DNA of 64,000 nt from Pseudomonadota bacterium. Lineage in GTDB: Bacteria; Pseudomonadota; Gammaproteobacteria; Burkholderiales; Burkholderiaceae_E. A program made the position numbers and the translations under genes. Below the pieces are notes generated by a model. It made no database searches and was not told where the DNA came from. It was given only the letters and a program-made list of their open reading frames with translations. The first letter of the stretch is position 1. Each line of letters starts with the position of its first letter. Shown here piece after piece: positions 48,255 through 57,919 of this stretch. The DNA lies in NCBI GenBank assembly GCA_029779435.1, contig JAKPAM010000076.1, forward strand, positions 49,565 to 113,564, written 5' to 3'.

Positions 48255-51011
48255 TCAGACGAGCAGCGGCGTCCCCTGCTGCACGCCCAGCAGCCGCTCC
48301 GGCGAGAACCCGTCCGACGTCATCACCAGCGCGTCGGCGTCGAACAGCGCGGCCACGTCGGCGGAGGCGAGCTGGCCGGCGCCCGCACCGACGGTCACGC
48401 CGGCCAGCGTGACCGAGCCCAGCGACGCGCCGGCCGCGCCGTGCAGGCCGATGACGATGTTGCCGGCGCCGTCGGTCGATACCGTCAGATACTGGCCGGG
48501 ACTCGTGGACTGCGTGAGGTCCTCGCGGCCCAGGTTGGTATCGGCATAATCGGTAGTGGCGGCGCCCGCCGGGCCCGGCCCGCGGTGCGCACCCGCCGTA
48601 TCGAGCACGTCGATCAGCGCGATCCGGTCCACGCCCAGCTCGAAGTCGTGGATCACGTCGTTGCCGTTGTCGTTCATCATCGAATAGACGAACACGTCGG
48701 TCGCATGATCGGGCGCGGCCACGCCGGTGGCCAGGTCCACGACGCCGCCATACAGCGCGTCGTCCCCGACCTGCCCGAACAGGACGTCGCGCCCCGCGCC
48801 GCCCACCAGCAGGTCGGCGCCCCCGCCCGCCACCGACAATCCGACGTGATGGATGTCCAGGCCCGGATCGACGGACGCCCCGCCCGGCCCCGGCGTGCTG
48901 GCGATCCGCAGTTGGCCGGTCTGTTCGTGGTTGATGCCGATCGACCAGGTCCAGGTCTGCGCGCCATCGCCGGCCGGCGCCGAGAAACCCTGCGGCGCGA
49001 CACCTTCGGTCGTCGACCAGGTCCTGGTCTGCCCATCGTAGTGCCCGAGCACCGTGCCGTCGTAACTGACCTCCAGCGACGTCGTGCTCGACGCCAGCCC
49101 CGACACGGTCATCGACAGGTTCAGCTCTGCGATGCCGACGATGACGGTCTGCGCCATCGCCGGGCCACCGGCCAGCGTGTTGACGCTGGTATTCCATACG
49201 TGATGCTCGCCGGCGCCGCCATGCGGGTCGGCGCCGAGCATCAGCGTCGTCGCATCGCTGGCCCCCGGCGCCCCCGCACGCATGTCCCAGAACTCGAAGC
49301 GGGCGTTGCGCACGCTGACGCCGTTGTCACCGACCAGCACCTGATCGCTGCCATCGCCGATCAGTACGTTCTTCTCGCCCGGAAAGTTGAACGGCAGGAA
49401 ATGGCCGACCTGCAATGGCGCCGCCGAATCGTCGAGCGTGATCGGCAGGGAGGCGTTGAGCTGCAGATCGTTGAAGCTGCTGATCGCGGCGCCCGACGCG
49501 TCGAAGAATTCGGCCCGTACCAGCGTCGGCGCACCGGGCGCCACATAGTTGGTGCCATAAGTGCGGGACGAGAATACGCCGCTGGCGTCGACCGCCAGAT
49601 CGTGCGTGCCATTGCTATCGGTGATGCGCACCGCCACGACGCCTGCCTCGGCGACGCCGGACAAATACCCGTACTCCCACGGCGACGCATAGCCGAGCTG
49701 CGTCGACGACGGCCGCTCGATCGCGACGGCAGGCGCCCCGACGACCTCGCCGGCATTGCCCGCCGCATCGACCGCCCACGCCTGCGGCCCCTGGCTCGTC
49801 GCGCTGTCCGGCAGCCTGGTGACCGACACCTGCCAGCGTCCATCGGCATCCGCCTGCGTGTGGGTCGACAACGCCCCCCAGGCGACGAACACGGTACTGC
49901 CAGCCTCGGCGTTGCCGGTCAGCAGCACCGGCGACGATGCTTCGAGCGGCGACAACACCCCGTCCGCGCCGATCGGATCGATTTCCACCGGCGGCGGCGG
50001 CGTGCGATCGAACGTGATCGAGGCCGTGCCGGTGCGGCTGATGCCATTGGCATTGCTGGCCACGGTCTGGATCGTGTAGGCGCCATCGCTCGGCGGCAGG
50101 TCGTCCGCGGCGAAGGTCGTCGACCACGCTCCGTCGGCGGTGGTCGTGACCGTACGGGTCGCGGCGCCCAGCATCACCGTGACTTGCGTGCCGGCGCCCG
50201 CGCCGGCCACCGAACCCTCGATCGTGATGCCCTGCGACGCGAGCGAGGAACCATAGACGGGGGCCAGCTTGTCGACGTCGACGGTCGGCGTCGCGGGCGG
50301 GGACAGCGTCGAGCCGCCGGGATTCGTCGACCCGTCCGGCCCCGAACCGCCACCATTCGGCCCGCCAGCGCCCTCGCCGCCTGCCGACCCGCCCCCGCCA
50401 CCGCCGCCTCCACCGCCGCCCCCCGCGGCGGCACCCAGCAGCCCGAGCCCGGCGACCACGCCGACGACCGTGGCGGTCGACGGCGGGGCTCCCGTCACAT
50501 CCGAGGAGGTGGAGGCGGCCGCACCTGGCGCAATACCCGTGGATGACGCCGCGGCCGTGCCCGATGCCGCGGCATCGGCCGTCCCCGCGCCGGCCGTCGT
50601 CCCCATTTCGGACCCGGACACCGCACCGGCCTGCGCGAGTTGCAACGCCTGCGGGGCGGCGCCCACCGGCGCCGGAGCGTCGGCATCGGCGACCGCCTCG
50701 AGCGCGATCTCCGGCTCGCCGCCGCGCAGCGATCGCCCGATGCGTTCACGCTCGTCATCACGCTCGGGCGTGGCACCGGCTTCCCGATCGGCATGCCCGC
50801 CGCGCGGCGTGGCGGCCGCCACGACCATCGCGTCGGTGATGGATGCCGTATCGGTCGACACTGCCGCTATCGATGCCCCGGTCCGTGCCGTCCCCGATCC
50901 CGAATGGTCTGGCGATCGGAGGATCGGCGCATCGGTCGATGGCAACTCGTCGGCGCGCCGGCTGGACGCATCTCCGGAATCGGCGCGACGCGCCGCATGC
51001 ACTCGGGTCAT
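48255..51011 (-). CDS. BapA/LapA-like repeat adhesin with type I secretion features
   Basis: A 918-residue low-Cys surface protein. After a disordered N-terminus, residues 175-208 hold TATVVGVVAGLGLLGAAAGG and a run of about twelve glycines, the membrane/hinge segment typical of large type-I-secreted adhesins. Two or more Ig-like domains follow (IEGSVAGAGAGTQVTVMLG and PVLLTGNAEAGSTVFVAWG). The C-terminal third has calcium-binding-like repeats (LLVGGAGRDVLFGQVGDDALYGG) and a secretion-target-like end (VFVYSMMNDNGNDVIHDFEL, then the last strands). It is short for its class. No TolC/ABC exporter genes are in the window. It probably promotes adhesion or biofilm. Confidence 0.8.
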   Translation of the reverse strand: MTRVHAARRADSGDASSRRADELPSTDAPILRSPDHSGSGTARTGASIAAVSTDTASITDAMVVAAATPRGGHADREAGATPERDDERERIGRSLRGGEPEIALEAVADADAPAPVGAAPQALQLAQAGAVSGSEMGTTAGAGTADAAASGTAAASSTGIAPGAAASTSSDVTGAPPSTATVVGVVAGLGLLGAAAGGGGGGGGGGGGSAGGEGAGGPNGGGSGPDGSTNPGGSTLSPPATPTVDVDKLAPVYGSSLASQGITIEGSVAGAGAGTQVTVMLGAATRTVTTTADGAWSTTFAADDLPPSDGAYTIQTVASNANGISRTGTASITFDRTPPPPVEIDPIGADGVLSPLEASSPVLLTGNAEAGSTVFVAWGALSTHTQADADGRWQVSVTRLPDSATSQGPQAWAVDAAGNAGEVVGAPAVAIERPSSTQLGYASPWEYGYLSGVAEAGVVAVRITDSNGTHDLAVDASGVFSSRTYGTNYVAPGAPTLVRAEFFDASGAAISSFNDLQLNASLPITLDDSAAPLQVGHFLPFNFPGEKNVLIGDGSDQVLVGDNGVSVRNARFEFWDMRAGAPGASDATTLMLGADPHGGAGEHHVWNTSVNTLAGGPAMAQTVIVGIAELNLSMTVSGLASSTTSLEVSYDGTVLGHYDGQTRTWSTTEGVAPQGFSAPAGDGAQTWTWSIGINHEQTGQLRIASTPGPGGASVDPGLDIHHVGLSVAGGGADLLVGGAGRDVLFGQVGDDALYGGVVDLATGVAAPDHATDVFVYSMMNDNGNDVIHDFELGVDRIALIDVLDTAGAHRGPGPAGAATTDYADTNLGREDLTQSTSPGQYLTVSTDGAGNIVIGLHGAAGASLGSVTLAGVTVGAGAGQLASADVAALFDADALVMTSDGFSPERLLGVQQGTPLLV

Positions 51012-51427
51012 GCACTCCCCCTGTCTTGGCTGTTGTCGTGATGATCGGCGCCGAACCGCAACGGCGCTCCCCCTGAGGACCGATGAACGAAGCAGCCACG
51101 CCCGAGAGGTGCGCCCGATTCATTAACGGTCCCTGACCATTCCGGCGACACCCGCACGCCGGACTTGCGACATTTGACCCGCTGCCAGGCGATTCGCAAA
51201 GATCGCTGATGTCGATACAACGACGCGCGACGCAGATGCAACGCCGATGCGACGTCAACACAACAACCGAGGTGGCGATGCATATCGCCCACCCTGCGTC
51301 GGACGCGTCCGACGCGCCCATCTCTCTACCGCGCGCCAGCATCGAGCGGCATCGGCTGATGATGGGCCGGCGCGGCGCCGGGGATCATCGAGCGAGCCCG
51401 AGGATGGCGATAGACCGGAGATCGACG
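51012..51427. other. 416-bp intergenic region between divergent genes
   Basis: Separates the adhesin (minus) from the DUF3182 gene (plus). A GGGGAGTG-type ribosome site for the adhesin is at the left end. No gene is recognised. A weak inverted pair TTGCGA/TCGCAA (51165-51170 and 51194-51199) is seen. The reading frame of the DUF3182 gene stays open through much of the region, but the sequence looks non-family. Confidence 0.5.
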
Positions 51428-52585
51428 ATGCAGACCTTTGCTTCCGGCCCCACGAAGGCCCTCCACGCGCCGCGCCGTATCGTGACGCTGCCGATACGTG
51501 AAAGCGAACCCGCGCACGAACGCGCCGTGCACCACGCACTTGCGCGATCGCTGGCGTGGCTGCTCGGCGGCCACTACGCGGGCGACCACGACCCGGTCCG
51601 CGACGAGCCCGGGCCGGCCGATACGCGCTGCTACTTCCTGCCCAGCAGCACGATCGTCGGCGCCGACCGCGCCCGGGCGCTGGGGATCATCGATGGCGAT
51701 GACCTGTTCGGCGGCGTCGTCGACGAAGCGTTCATCTGCACGAAGGCGATCTCGCACGCCGTGGTCGGCCCCGATGCGCACCGCCCACCAGGTTGGTCCG
51801 ACGCCTTCTCGCAGCGCACCACCGACGCGGTCCTCGCCGGCTGGACCGCATTCTCGGCCGACGACGCACGCGAAGGGGCGAGACGACTGCTGCGGCACGG
51901 CCCCGTGCGACTGAAACCCGTCGACGCGACGGCGGGGCGGGGTCAGCAGGTCCTCCACGACGATCGCGCGATCGACGAGGCGCTGCAGCGGCTCGACCCG
52001 GACGCGCTCGGACGGACCGGCATCGTCGTCGAAGCGCATCTGGAGGACGTCGTCACGCTGAGCGTCGGTCAGGTTCACGTCGCCGGGATGACGATCGCCT
52101 ATACGGGAACGCAGCGGCTGGTGCCGGACAACCAGGGCGAACACGTCTATGGCGGTTCGACACTGACCGTCGTTCGGGGCGGACTCGATGCATTGCTGGC
52201 GCGCCCGCTGCCCGGCGACATCCGCCGTGCCGTCACGCAAGCGCAGTGCTACGACGAGGCCGCCCGGGCGTGCTATCCCGGCCTGTGCGCGTCCCGGCGC
52301 AACTACGACATCGCGCAAGGACGCGCCGCCGACGGGCGTTGGCACTCGGGCGTGCTCGAGCAATCGTGGCGCGTCGGCGGTGCCAGCGCCGCGGAACTGG
52401 CCGCGATGCTGCGCTTCGCGCAGGACCCGTCGCTCGACGCGGTCGAGGCGTCGACGTACGAGGTCTACGGAGCGACGCCGATGCCGACACCGGCGCGTGA
52501 TGCGGCGATCCTGTATCACGGCGACGATCCCGATTTGGGACGATTGATGAAATACGTGACGATCAAGGCTCATGGCGACACATAG
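51428..52585 (+). CDS. DUF3182 family protein
   Basis: A 385-residue protein starting MQTFASGPTKAL. DTRCYFLPSSTIVG, then the block FGGVVDEAFICTKAISHAVV and VRLKPVDATAGRGQQVL are, as I recall, the hallmarks of DUF3182. The K-P-x-D-A-x-x-G-R-G-Q loop recalls the nucleotide-binding loop of ATP-grasp ligases, so an ATP-dependent ligase is possible, but this is inference. The ATG has GGAG seven bases upstream; a longer reading from 51209 adds polar sequence without family features. The next gene overlaps it by 14 bases, so the two are a translationally coupled pair. Confidence 0.75.
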   Translation: MQTFASGPTKALHAPRRIVTLPIRESEPAHERAVHHALARSLAWLLGGHYAGDHDPVRDEPGPADTRCYFLPSSTIVGADRARALGIIDGDDLFGGVVDEAFICTKAISHAVVGPDAHRPPGWSDAFSQRTTDAVLAGWTAFSADDAREGARRLLRHGPVRLKPVDATAGRGQQVLHDDRAIDEALQRLDPDALGRTGIVVEAHLEDVVTLSVGQVHVAGMTIAYTGTQRLVPDNQGEHVYGGSTLTVVRGGLDALLARPLPGDIRRAVTQAQCYDEAARACYPGLCASRRNYDIAQGRAADGRWHSGVLEQSWRVGGASAAELAAMLRFAQDPSLDAVEASTYEVYGATPMPTPARDAAILYHGDDPDLGRLMKYVTIKAHGDT

Positions 52586-53333
52586 CGACGAGATACAGAT
52601 ACCGGTTGCCGGCGAACGCGTGGCCGGCACGATCATGACCCCCGGCTCCAACATTCCCGGCGTGCTGTTCGTGCACGGCTGGGGAGGCGCGCAAAGCTAC
52701 GACCTGTCGCGCGCGCGGATGATCGCCGGGCTCGGCTGCGTCTGCCTGACCTTCGACCTTCGCGGCCACGGCGCGACGCAGGAGGAACGCCAGCGCGTGA
52801 CCCGCGAGGACAACCTGCTCGACCTGGTCAGCGCCTACGATCGCCTCGTCCAGCACGCGGCGATCGATCGGCGGGCGATCGCCGTCATCGGCTGCAGCTA
52901 CGGCGCTTACCTCGCGACGCTATTGACGACGCTGCGGCCGGTGCGCTGGCTCGCGCTGCAGGCGCCGGCGCTGTACCGCGACACGCACTGGGCGCTGCCC
53001 AAGTACGAACTGGACCCGCAGGATCTGGCCTCTTACCGGCGCACGTCGATCACGCCTGCGCACAACCGCGCGCTGGCCGCCTGCGAGCAGTTCACCGGCG
53101 ACGTGCTGGTCGTGGAATCCGAGCACGACGAACTGGTCCCGCATGCGACGATCATGAACTACCGCGCGGCTTTCGCGCGCTCGCACTCGCTGACGCACCG
53201 GATCATCGACGGCGCCGACCATGGATTGACCAGCAAGCAAAGCCAGCAGGCCTACGCGACGATCCTGACCCGCTGGGCGACCGAGATGATCGTCGGCGCG
53301 CGGACCGAACGCGCCGCTTCGCACCTGGGCTGA
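52572..53333 (+). CDS. alpha/beta hydrolase
   Basis: A 253-residue serine hydrolase with no signal peptide. VLFVHGWGGAQSYDLSRARM (oxyanion region) is near residue 33, the nucleophile elbow GCSYG near 115, the acid in VVESEHDELVPH near 188 and the catalytic His in IDGADHGLT near 220. The pattern is that of dienelactone-hydrolase-like or acyl-peptidase-like enzymes. It overlaps the end of the DUF3182 gene by 14 bases, and this pairing recurs in Burkholderiales as I recall, which suggests a common pathway. The substrate is unknown. Confidence 0.85.
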   Translation: MATHSDEIQIPVAGERVAGTIMTPGSNIPGVLFVHGWGGAQSYDLSRARMIAGLGCVCLTFDLRGHGATQEERQRVTREDNLLDLVSAYDRLVQHAAIDRRAIAVIGCSYGAYLATLLTTLRPVRWLALQAPALYRDTHWALPKYELDPQDLASYRRTSITPAHNRALAACEQFTGDVLVVESEHDELVPHATIMNYRAAFARSHSLTHRIIDGADHGLTSKQSQQAYATILTRWATEMIVGARTERAASHLG

Positions 53334-53396
53334 AAAGAACGGCGCCTCTATCAAGGAACCGATAGGCGGATACGGCGCGAGCGCGCGGACCAGGAA

Positions 53397-53446
53397 TTTA
53401 CGAAGAATTGACGCGCGCCGCCCCAGGCGGGAATAGAGACTTTACG
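53397..53446 (+). promoter_or_regulatory. candidate control region of kdpA
   Basis: TTTACG occurs twice (53397-53402 and 53441-53446), 44 bp apart, about four helical turns. Between them TTGACG (53408-53413) and GAATAG (53431-53436) form a weak 17-base-spaced promoter. E. coli KdpE binds a T-rich TTTACA-containing site before kdpF, so these could be KdpE half sites. Evidence is only by eye. Confidence 0.3.
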
Positions 53447-53499
53447 CAGGTAGGTTCGAGAATCTTGCCGTTGCCGTTCCGGCTTCCCGGGCAGGATCC

Positions 53500-55206
53500 A
53501 TGATCGAGTGTCTTGTCGTCCTGGTGCTCGCCATCGCGCTGGGCCGGCCCCTGGGCCGTTACCTTGCCGCGGTGATGCGCGGCGCACCGATGCGCGGCGA
53601 TCGCGTTTTCGACGTCGTCGAGCGCCCGCTGTACCGCCTGCTCGGCGTGGATCCCACGCAGGGCATGGGCTGGAAGGCTTATGCCATCGCGTTCCTGTCG
53701 AGCAACCTCGTGCTGGGCACGTTGGTCTGGGTCATCTTCATGATCCAGTCGTGGCTGCCGCTCAACCCCAACGACGCGCCGAACATGCGCTGGGACTTAG
53801 CGCTGCACACGATGGTGTCGTTCCTCACCAATACCGATCAGCAGCACTACGCCGGGCAGGCGCAGATGTCTCACCTGGCGCAGATGACGGCTGTCGTCGG
53901 CCTGCAGGTCGTCACTCCGATGATGGGCCTGGCCCTGGTGGCGGCAACCCTGCGCGGTCTGTTCGGGGGACGCAAGCCGCAGCGCGAGGCGGCCGATGCC
54001 GGCCGGGTCGAAACGGATATGGGCAACTACTGGGCCGACGTGATCCGTCCCACCGTGCGCGCGCTGCTGCCGCTAAGCCTGGTGTTGTCTCTGTTGCTGA
54101 CCAGCCAGGGCGTGCCTTCCACGTTCGACGGAGGCCCGGCGGCAGTACCGATCGACTCGACGGCGGGGATGAAGGAGCAGAAGATTCCGTTGGGACCGGT
54201 CGCCGCGATGATCGCCGTCAAGCAGCTCGGCACCAACGGCGGAGGCTGGTACGGGCCGAACAGTGCCGTTGCGCTAGAGAATCCGACCCCGCTGTCGAAC
54301 CTGCTGGAGACGCTGGCCCTCATCCTGCTGCCGATCGCGGTGGCCTTCATGGTCGGCGCATTCACCGGCAGGAAGAAGTTCGCCGCACTGGTGTTCGGCT
54401 CGATGCTGGCGATGTCGCTGGCGTCCACCGCCGTCGCGGTATGGTCGGAAGGCCATTCGGCCAGCGCGGCCGACATCGCCCTGATGGAAGGCAAGGAAGT
54501 CCGCTTCGGCACCGATGCCTCGGCCCTATGGGCCGCGTTGACCACGCAGACCAGCAACGGTTCGGTCGACGCGATGCACGATTCGCTGGCGCCGCTGACC
54601 GGGCTGGTGACGATGATCAACATGCTGATCAATGCCATCTGGGGCGGCATCGGCTGCGGCTTGCAGCAGTTCCTCGTCTATCTGCTGCTGTCCGTGTTCC
54701 TCGCCGGCCTGATGACCGGGCGTACGCCGGAACTGTTCGGGCGCAAGATCGAAGCGCCCGAAGTGAAGCTGCTGGCGGTGCTGGTGCTGCTGCAACCGCT
54801 GGTGCTGCTGACCATGACCGCCATTACCCTGGCCGTGCCGTCGATTACCGGCAACTCCAATCCGGGCTTCCACGGCATCAGCCAGGTGTTCTACGAGTTC
54901 GTCTCGGCCTTCGCCAACAACGGCTCCGGCTTCGAGGGCCTGAGCGATGCGACCTACTGGTGGAACCTTGGTTGCGCCGCCGTGCTGGCGCTGGGCCGCT
55001 ATCCGGCACTGATCCTGCCGCTGATCATCGCCGCATCGCTGGCCAGGAAGCGCGCCGCGCCCGAAGGCCCCGGCACCCTGCATGTCGAAACGCCGACCTT
55101 CGCCCTGACCCTGATCGCGGTCGTCGTGATCCTGACCCTGCTGCAATTCATGCCCGTTCTGGTACTCGGCCCGGTGGCCGACCACCTGGCGCTGGCGGCC
55201 CGCTGA
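53500..55206 (+). CDS. kdpA: potassium-transporting ATPase subunit KdpA
   Basis: A 568-residue membrane protein, the K+-channel-like part of the Kdp pump. [20 protein letters not shown] and [20 protein letters not shown] contain selectivity-filter loops, and [20 protein letters not shown] with NNGSGFEGL gives the fourth. The length and sequence are typical. No separate kdpF is seen between the hydrolase and kdpA, so the small subunit may be missing. kdpB starts 11 bases after the kdpA stop, and the whole kdpABCDE set reads in one direction. Confidence 0.97.
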   Translation: MIECLVVLVLAIALGRPLGRYLAAVMRGAPMRGDRVFDVVERPLYRLLGVDPTQGMGWKAYAIAFLSSNLVLGTLVWVIFMIQSWLPLNPNDAPNMRWDLALHTMVSFLTNTDQQHYAGQAQMSHLAQMTAVVGLQVVTPMMGLALVAATLRGLFGGRKPQREAADAGRVETDMGNYWADVIRPTVRALLPLSLVLSLLLTSQGVPSTFDGGPAAVPIDSTAGMKEQKIPLGPVAAMIAVKQLGTNGGGWYGPNSAVALENPTPLSNLLETLALILLPIAVAFMVGAFTGRKKFAALVFGSMLAMSLASTAVAVWSEGHSASAADIALMEGKEVRFGTDASALWAALTTQTSNGSVDAMHDSLAPLTGLVTMINMLINAIWGGIGCGLQQFLVYLLLSVFLAGLMTGRTPELFGRKIEAPEVKLLAVLVLLQPLVLLTMTAITLAVPSITGNSNPGFHGISQVFYEFVSAFANNGSGFEGLSDATYWWNLGCAAVLALGRYPALILPLIIAASLARKRAAPEGPGTLHVETPTFALTLIAVVVILTLLQFMPVLVLGPVADHLALAAR

Positions 55207-55217
55207 AGCGAATTCCC

Positions 55218-57272
55218 ATGACCGGAACATCCCCCTCCATCGCCGCTCGCAGCCATCACCCGGTGCTGCTCGATGGCGCCGGCTTTCAGGCGGCCATCCT
55301 GGGCGCCTTCATCAAACTCGTGCCACCGCACGCCTTCAAGAACCCGGTCATGGCCGTGGTCTGGCTGGGCACGCTGCTGTGCGCCGTGCTTACCCTGCTG
55401 GGCAAGACCGCGCCGGGCATCGGCTGGGGCGTGGCCGCGTTGCTGTTCGTCACCGTGTTGTTCGCCAACTTCGCCGAGGCGATTGCCGAAGCGCGGGGCC
55501 GTGGGCAGGCCGCCTCCCTGCGACGCGCCCGCAAGGACCTGGTCGCGCGCCGCATCTCCGATCCCGATCGCACGGGCGATGCGCGGACCGTCGCCGCCAG
55601 CGAATTGCGGCCGGGCGATCTGGTCCTGGTATCGGCCGGCGAGATCGTCCCGGCTGACGGCGAAATCGTTCGTGGTCTGGCGACTCTCAACGAATCGGCC
55701 GTGACCGGTGAATCCGCGCCGGTGCTGCGCGAGGCCGCCACCGACCGCTCCGGCGTGATCGGCGGCACCAAGGTGCTGTCCGATCAGATCGTGGTGCGCG
55801 TCACCTCGTTGCCGGGCAACAGCTTCCTCGATCGCATGATCGCCCTGGTCGAAGGCGCGAACCGACAGAAGACGCCGAACGAGATCGCGCTGGGCCTGCT
55901 GCTGGCGACGATGACGCTGAGCTTCCTGATCGTGGTCGTCACGCTGCCCGCCATCGCCGGCTTCGTCGACGCGCGGCTCGATCCGTTGCTGCTGGTCGCG
56001 CTGCTGGTGTGCTTGATCCCGACGACCATCGGCGGCCTGCTGCCCGCCATCGGCATCGCCGGCATGAACCGCGCGCTGTCCTCGAACGTGCTGGCGAAAT
56101 CCGGCAAGGCGGTCGAAGTCGCCGGCGACGTGGACGTGCTGCTGCTGGACAAGACCGGCACGATCACCCACGGCGATCGCCAGGCCACGGCCTTCCATAC
56201 GCTTGCGGGGGTCGATCCGAACCGCCTGCGCGAAGCGGCCCTGCTGGCATCGCTGGCCGACCCGACCCCGGAAGGCAAGTCGATCGTCAGGCTGGCCCGC
56301 CCTCCGGACGTGGCGATCGAGGAACCGGCAGGCGCGCATTTCATCGCCTTCAGTGCGCAAACCCGCATGTCCGGCGTCGATCTGGCCGATGGCCGCAGCG
56401 TCCGCAAGGGCGCGATGGACGCCATCGTCCGCCACATCCAGGCCCAGGGCGGCGACGCGCCGGCCGAACTCCATGCGCGGGTCGAACAGGTCGCGCGCAG
56501 GGGCGCCACGCCGCTGGTGGTCGCCGACGGCCGCCATGTACTTGGCGTGATCGAACTGTCCGACGTGGTGAAGCACGGCATCAAGGAGAAGTTCGCGCAG
56601 TTGCGCGCCATGGGCATCAAGACAGTGATGATCACCGGCGACAACCCGCTGACCGCCGCCGCGATCGCCGCCGAGGCCGGCGTGGACGACTACATCGCGG
56701 AGGCGAAGCCCGAAGACAAGCTGGCACGCATCCGCCAGGAACAGGCCGGCGGGCATCTGGTGGCGATGGTCGGAGACGGCACCAACGACGCCCCGGCGCT
56801 GGCGCAGGCCGACGTCGGCCTGGCGATGAACTCCGGCACGCAGGCCGCCAAGGAGGCCGGCAACATGGTCGACCTGGATTCCGACCCGGCCAAGCTGCTG
56901 GCGGTGGTGGAAGTCGGCAAGCAGCAGCTCATCACGCGCGGGGCGCTGACCACGTTCTCGCTGGCCAACGACGTCTCCAAGTATTTCGCCATCCTGCCGG
57001 CGTTGTTCGCCGGGACGATTCCGTCGATGGCGGCGCTGAACGTGATGCGCCTGTCCAGTCCCGCCAACGCGGTGCTGGCCGCGCTGATCTTCAACGCCAT
57101 CATCATTCCACTGCTGATTCCGCTGGCGCTGCGCGGCGTGCGCTTCCGCCCGGCCAGCGCCACGGCGCTGCTGCGCCGGAACATGCTGGTCTATGGGGTG
57201 GGCGGCGTGCTGCTGCCGTTTCCGGCCATCAAGCTCATCGACATGCTGCTGGCCGCGACGGCCGGCATCTGA
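55218..57272 (+). CDS. kdpB: potassium-transporting ATPase subunit KdpB
   Basis: A 684-residue P-type ATPase, the ATP-using subunit of the high-affinity K+ uptake pump. [15 protein letters not shown] (actuator) is near residue 160, the phosphorylation loop [10 protein letters not shown] starts at Asp311, and [19 protein letters not shown] and [20 protein letters not shown] are the late motifs. It begins [20 protein letters not shown]. The ATG lacks a strong ribosome site, so translation may depend on kdpA. The operon is probably induced by low potassium via KdpDE. Confidence 0.97.
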   Translation: MTGTSPSIAARSHHPVLLDGAGFQAAILGAFIKLVPPHAFKNPVMAVVWLGTLLCAVLTLLGKTAPGIGWGVAALLFVTVLFANFAEAIAEARGRGQAASLRRARKDLVARRISDPDRTGDARTVAASELRPGDLVLVSAGEIVPADGEIVRGLATLNESAVTGESAPVLREAATDRSGVIGGTKVLSDQIVVRVTSLPGNSFLDRMIALVEGANRQKTPNEIALGLLLATMTLSFLIVVVTLPAIAGFVDARLDPLLLVALLVCLIPTTIGGLLPAIGIAGMNRALSSNVLAKSGKAVEVAGDVDVLLLDKTGTITHGDRQATAFHTLAGVDPNRLREAALLASLADPTPEGKSIVRLARPPDVAIEEPAGAHFIAFSAQTRMSGVDLADGRSVRKGAMDAIVRHIQAQGGDAPAELHARVEQVARRGATPLVVADGRHVLGVIELSDVVKHGIKEKFAQLRAMGIKTVMITGDNPLTAAAIAAEAGVDDYIAEAKPEDKLARIRQEQAGGHLVAMVGDGTNDAPALAQADVGLAMNSGTQAAKEAGNMVDLDSDPAKLLAVVEVGKQQLITRGALTTFSLANDVSKYFAILPALFAGTIPSMAALNVMRLSSPANAVLAALIFNAIIIPLLIPLALRGVRFRPASATALLRRNMLVYGVGGVLLPFPAIKLIDMLLAATAGI

Positions 57273-57282
57273 GGATACCGCC

Positions 57283-57915
57283 ATGCCCATCGAGGCTCTC
57301 TCCACGAAGCTTCCCGCCCGACAAGCGCCCCGCCGCGGCGGCGTGCTGCGCGCCAGCCTCGGCCTGGCGGCGGTTTCGCTGCTGCTGTTCGGCTTGGGCT
57401 ATTCGCTGATCGCCACCGGCCTGGGCCGCGCGCTGTTTCCGCAGGCGGCCACCGGCAGCGTGATCGAACGCGACGGCCGGATCGTCGGGTCGGCGCTGGT
57501 TGCGCAGCCCTTCGGCACCGACCGTTATTTCCAGCCACGGCCTTCCGCCGCCGGCTACGATCCGATGGCACTGGCGGGCAGCAATCAGGCACGCACCAAC
57601 CCGGACATGCGAGAGCGCGTGCAGGAGACGCGCGCAACGGTGGCGACCCGTGAGGGCGTCGCACCCGCCGCCGTCCCCAGCGATCTCGCGACCCAATCCG
57701 GTAGCGGCATCGATCCGCACATCAGTCCGGAAGCCGCACGCATCCAGATCGCCCGCGTCGCCAGGGCGCGCGATCTGTCCCCGGCACGCATCGAATCCCT
57801 GCTCGCCCTGCATGTCGAAGGCAAGCAATGGGGCCTGTTCGGGCGGCCACGGGTCAACGTGCTGGAATTGAATGTCGCCCTGGACGCCCTGGCAGCACCG
57901 GGCGGCGTAGATTGA
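57283..57915 (+). CDS. kdpC: potassium-transporting ATPase subunit KdpC
   Basis: A 210-residue subunit with one N-terminal membrane helix (LRASLGLAAVSLLLFGLGYS) and a periplasmic domain. AGSNQARTNPDMRERVQ near residue 105, DLATQSGSGIDPHISPEAAR near 140 and GLFGRPRVNVLELNVALD at the end are conserved. It stabilises the pump and increases ATP affinity. It lies 10 bases after kdpB; kdpD starts four bases after its stop. Confidence 0.96.
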   Translation: MPIEALSTKLPARQAPRRGGVLRASLGLAAVSLLLFGLGYSLIATGLGRALFPQAATGSVIERDGRIVGSALVAQPFGTDRYFQPRPSAAGYDPMALAGSNQARTNPDMRERVQETRATVATREGVAPAAVPSDLATQSGSGIDPHISPEAARIQIARVARARDLSPARIESLLALHVEGKQWGLFGRPRVNVLELNVALDALAAPGGVD

Positions 57916-57919
57916 TCGA

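Noticed and set aside
50503..50516. GAGGAGGTGGAGG inside the adhesin gene identical to 13 bases of the small RNA region
   Set aside because: Both genes are on the same strand, so the sequences are identical and not complementary; it is no pairing target and reflects a Pro/Ser-rich codon run.
51209..51427. N-terminal extension of the DUF3182 reading frame
   Set aside because: The extra 73 residues are polar and Arg/Met-rich without family pattern, and a good GGAG site stands before the ATG at 51428.
53508..55217. Long open frame over kdpA in a second frame that joins kdpB
   Set aside because: It is a by-product of high GC; only the 55218 start begins the KdpB family sequence, and kdpA occupies the other frame with full homology.
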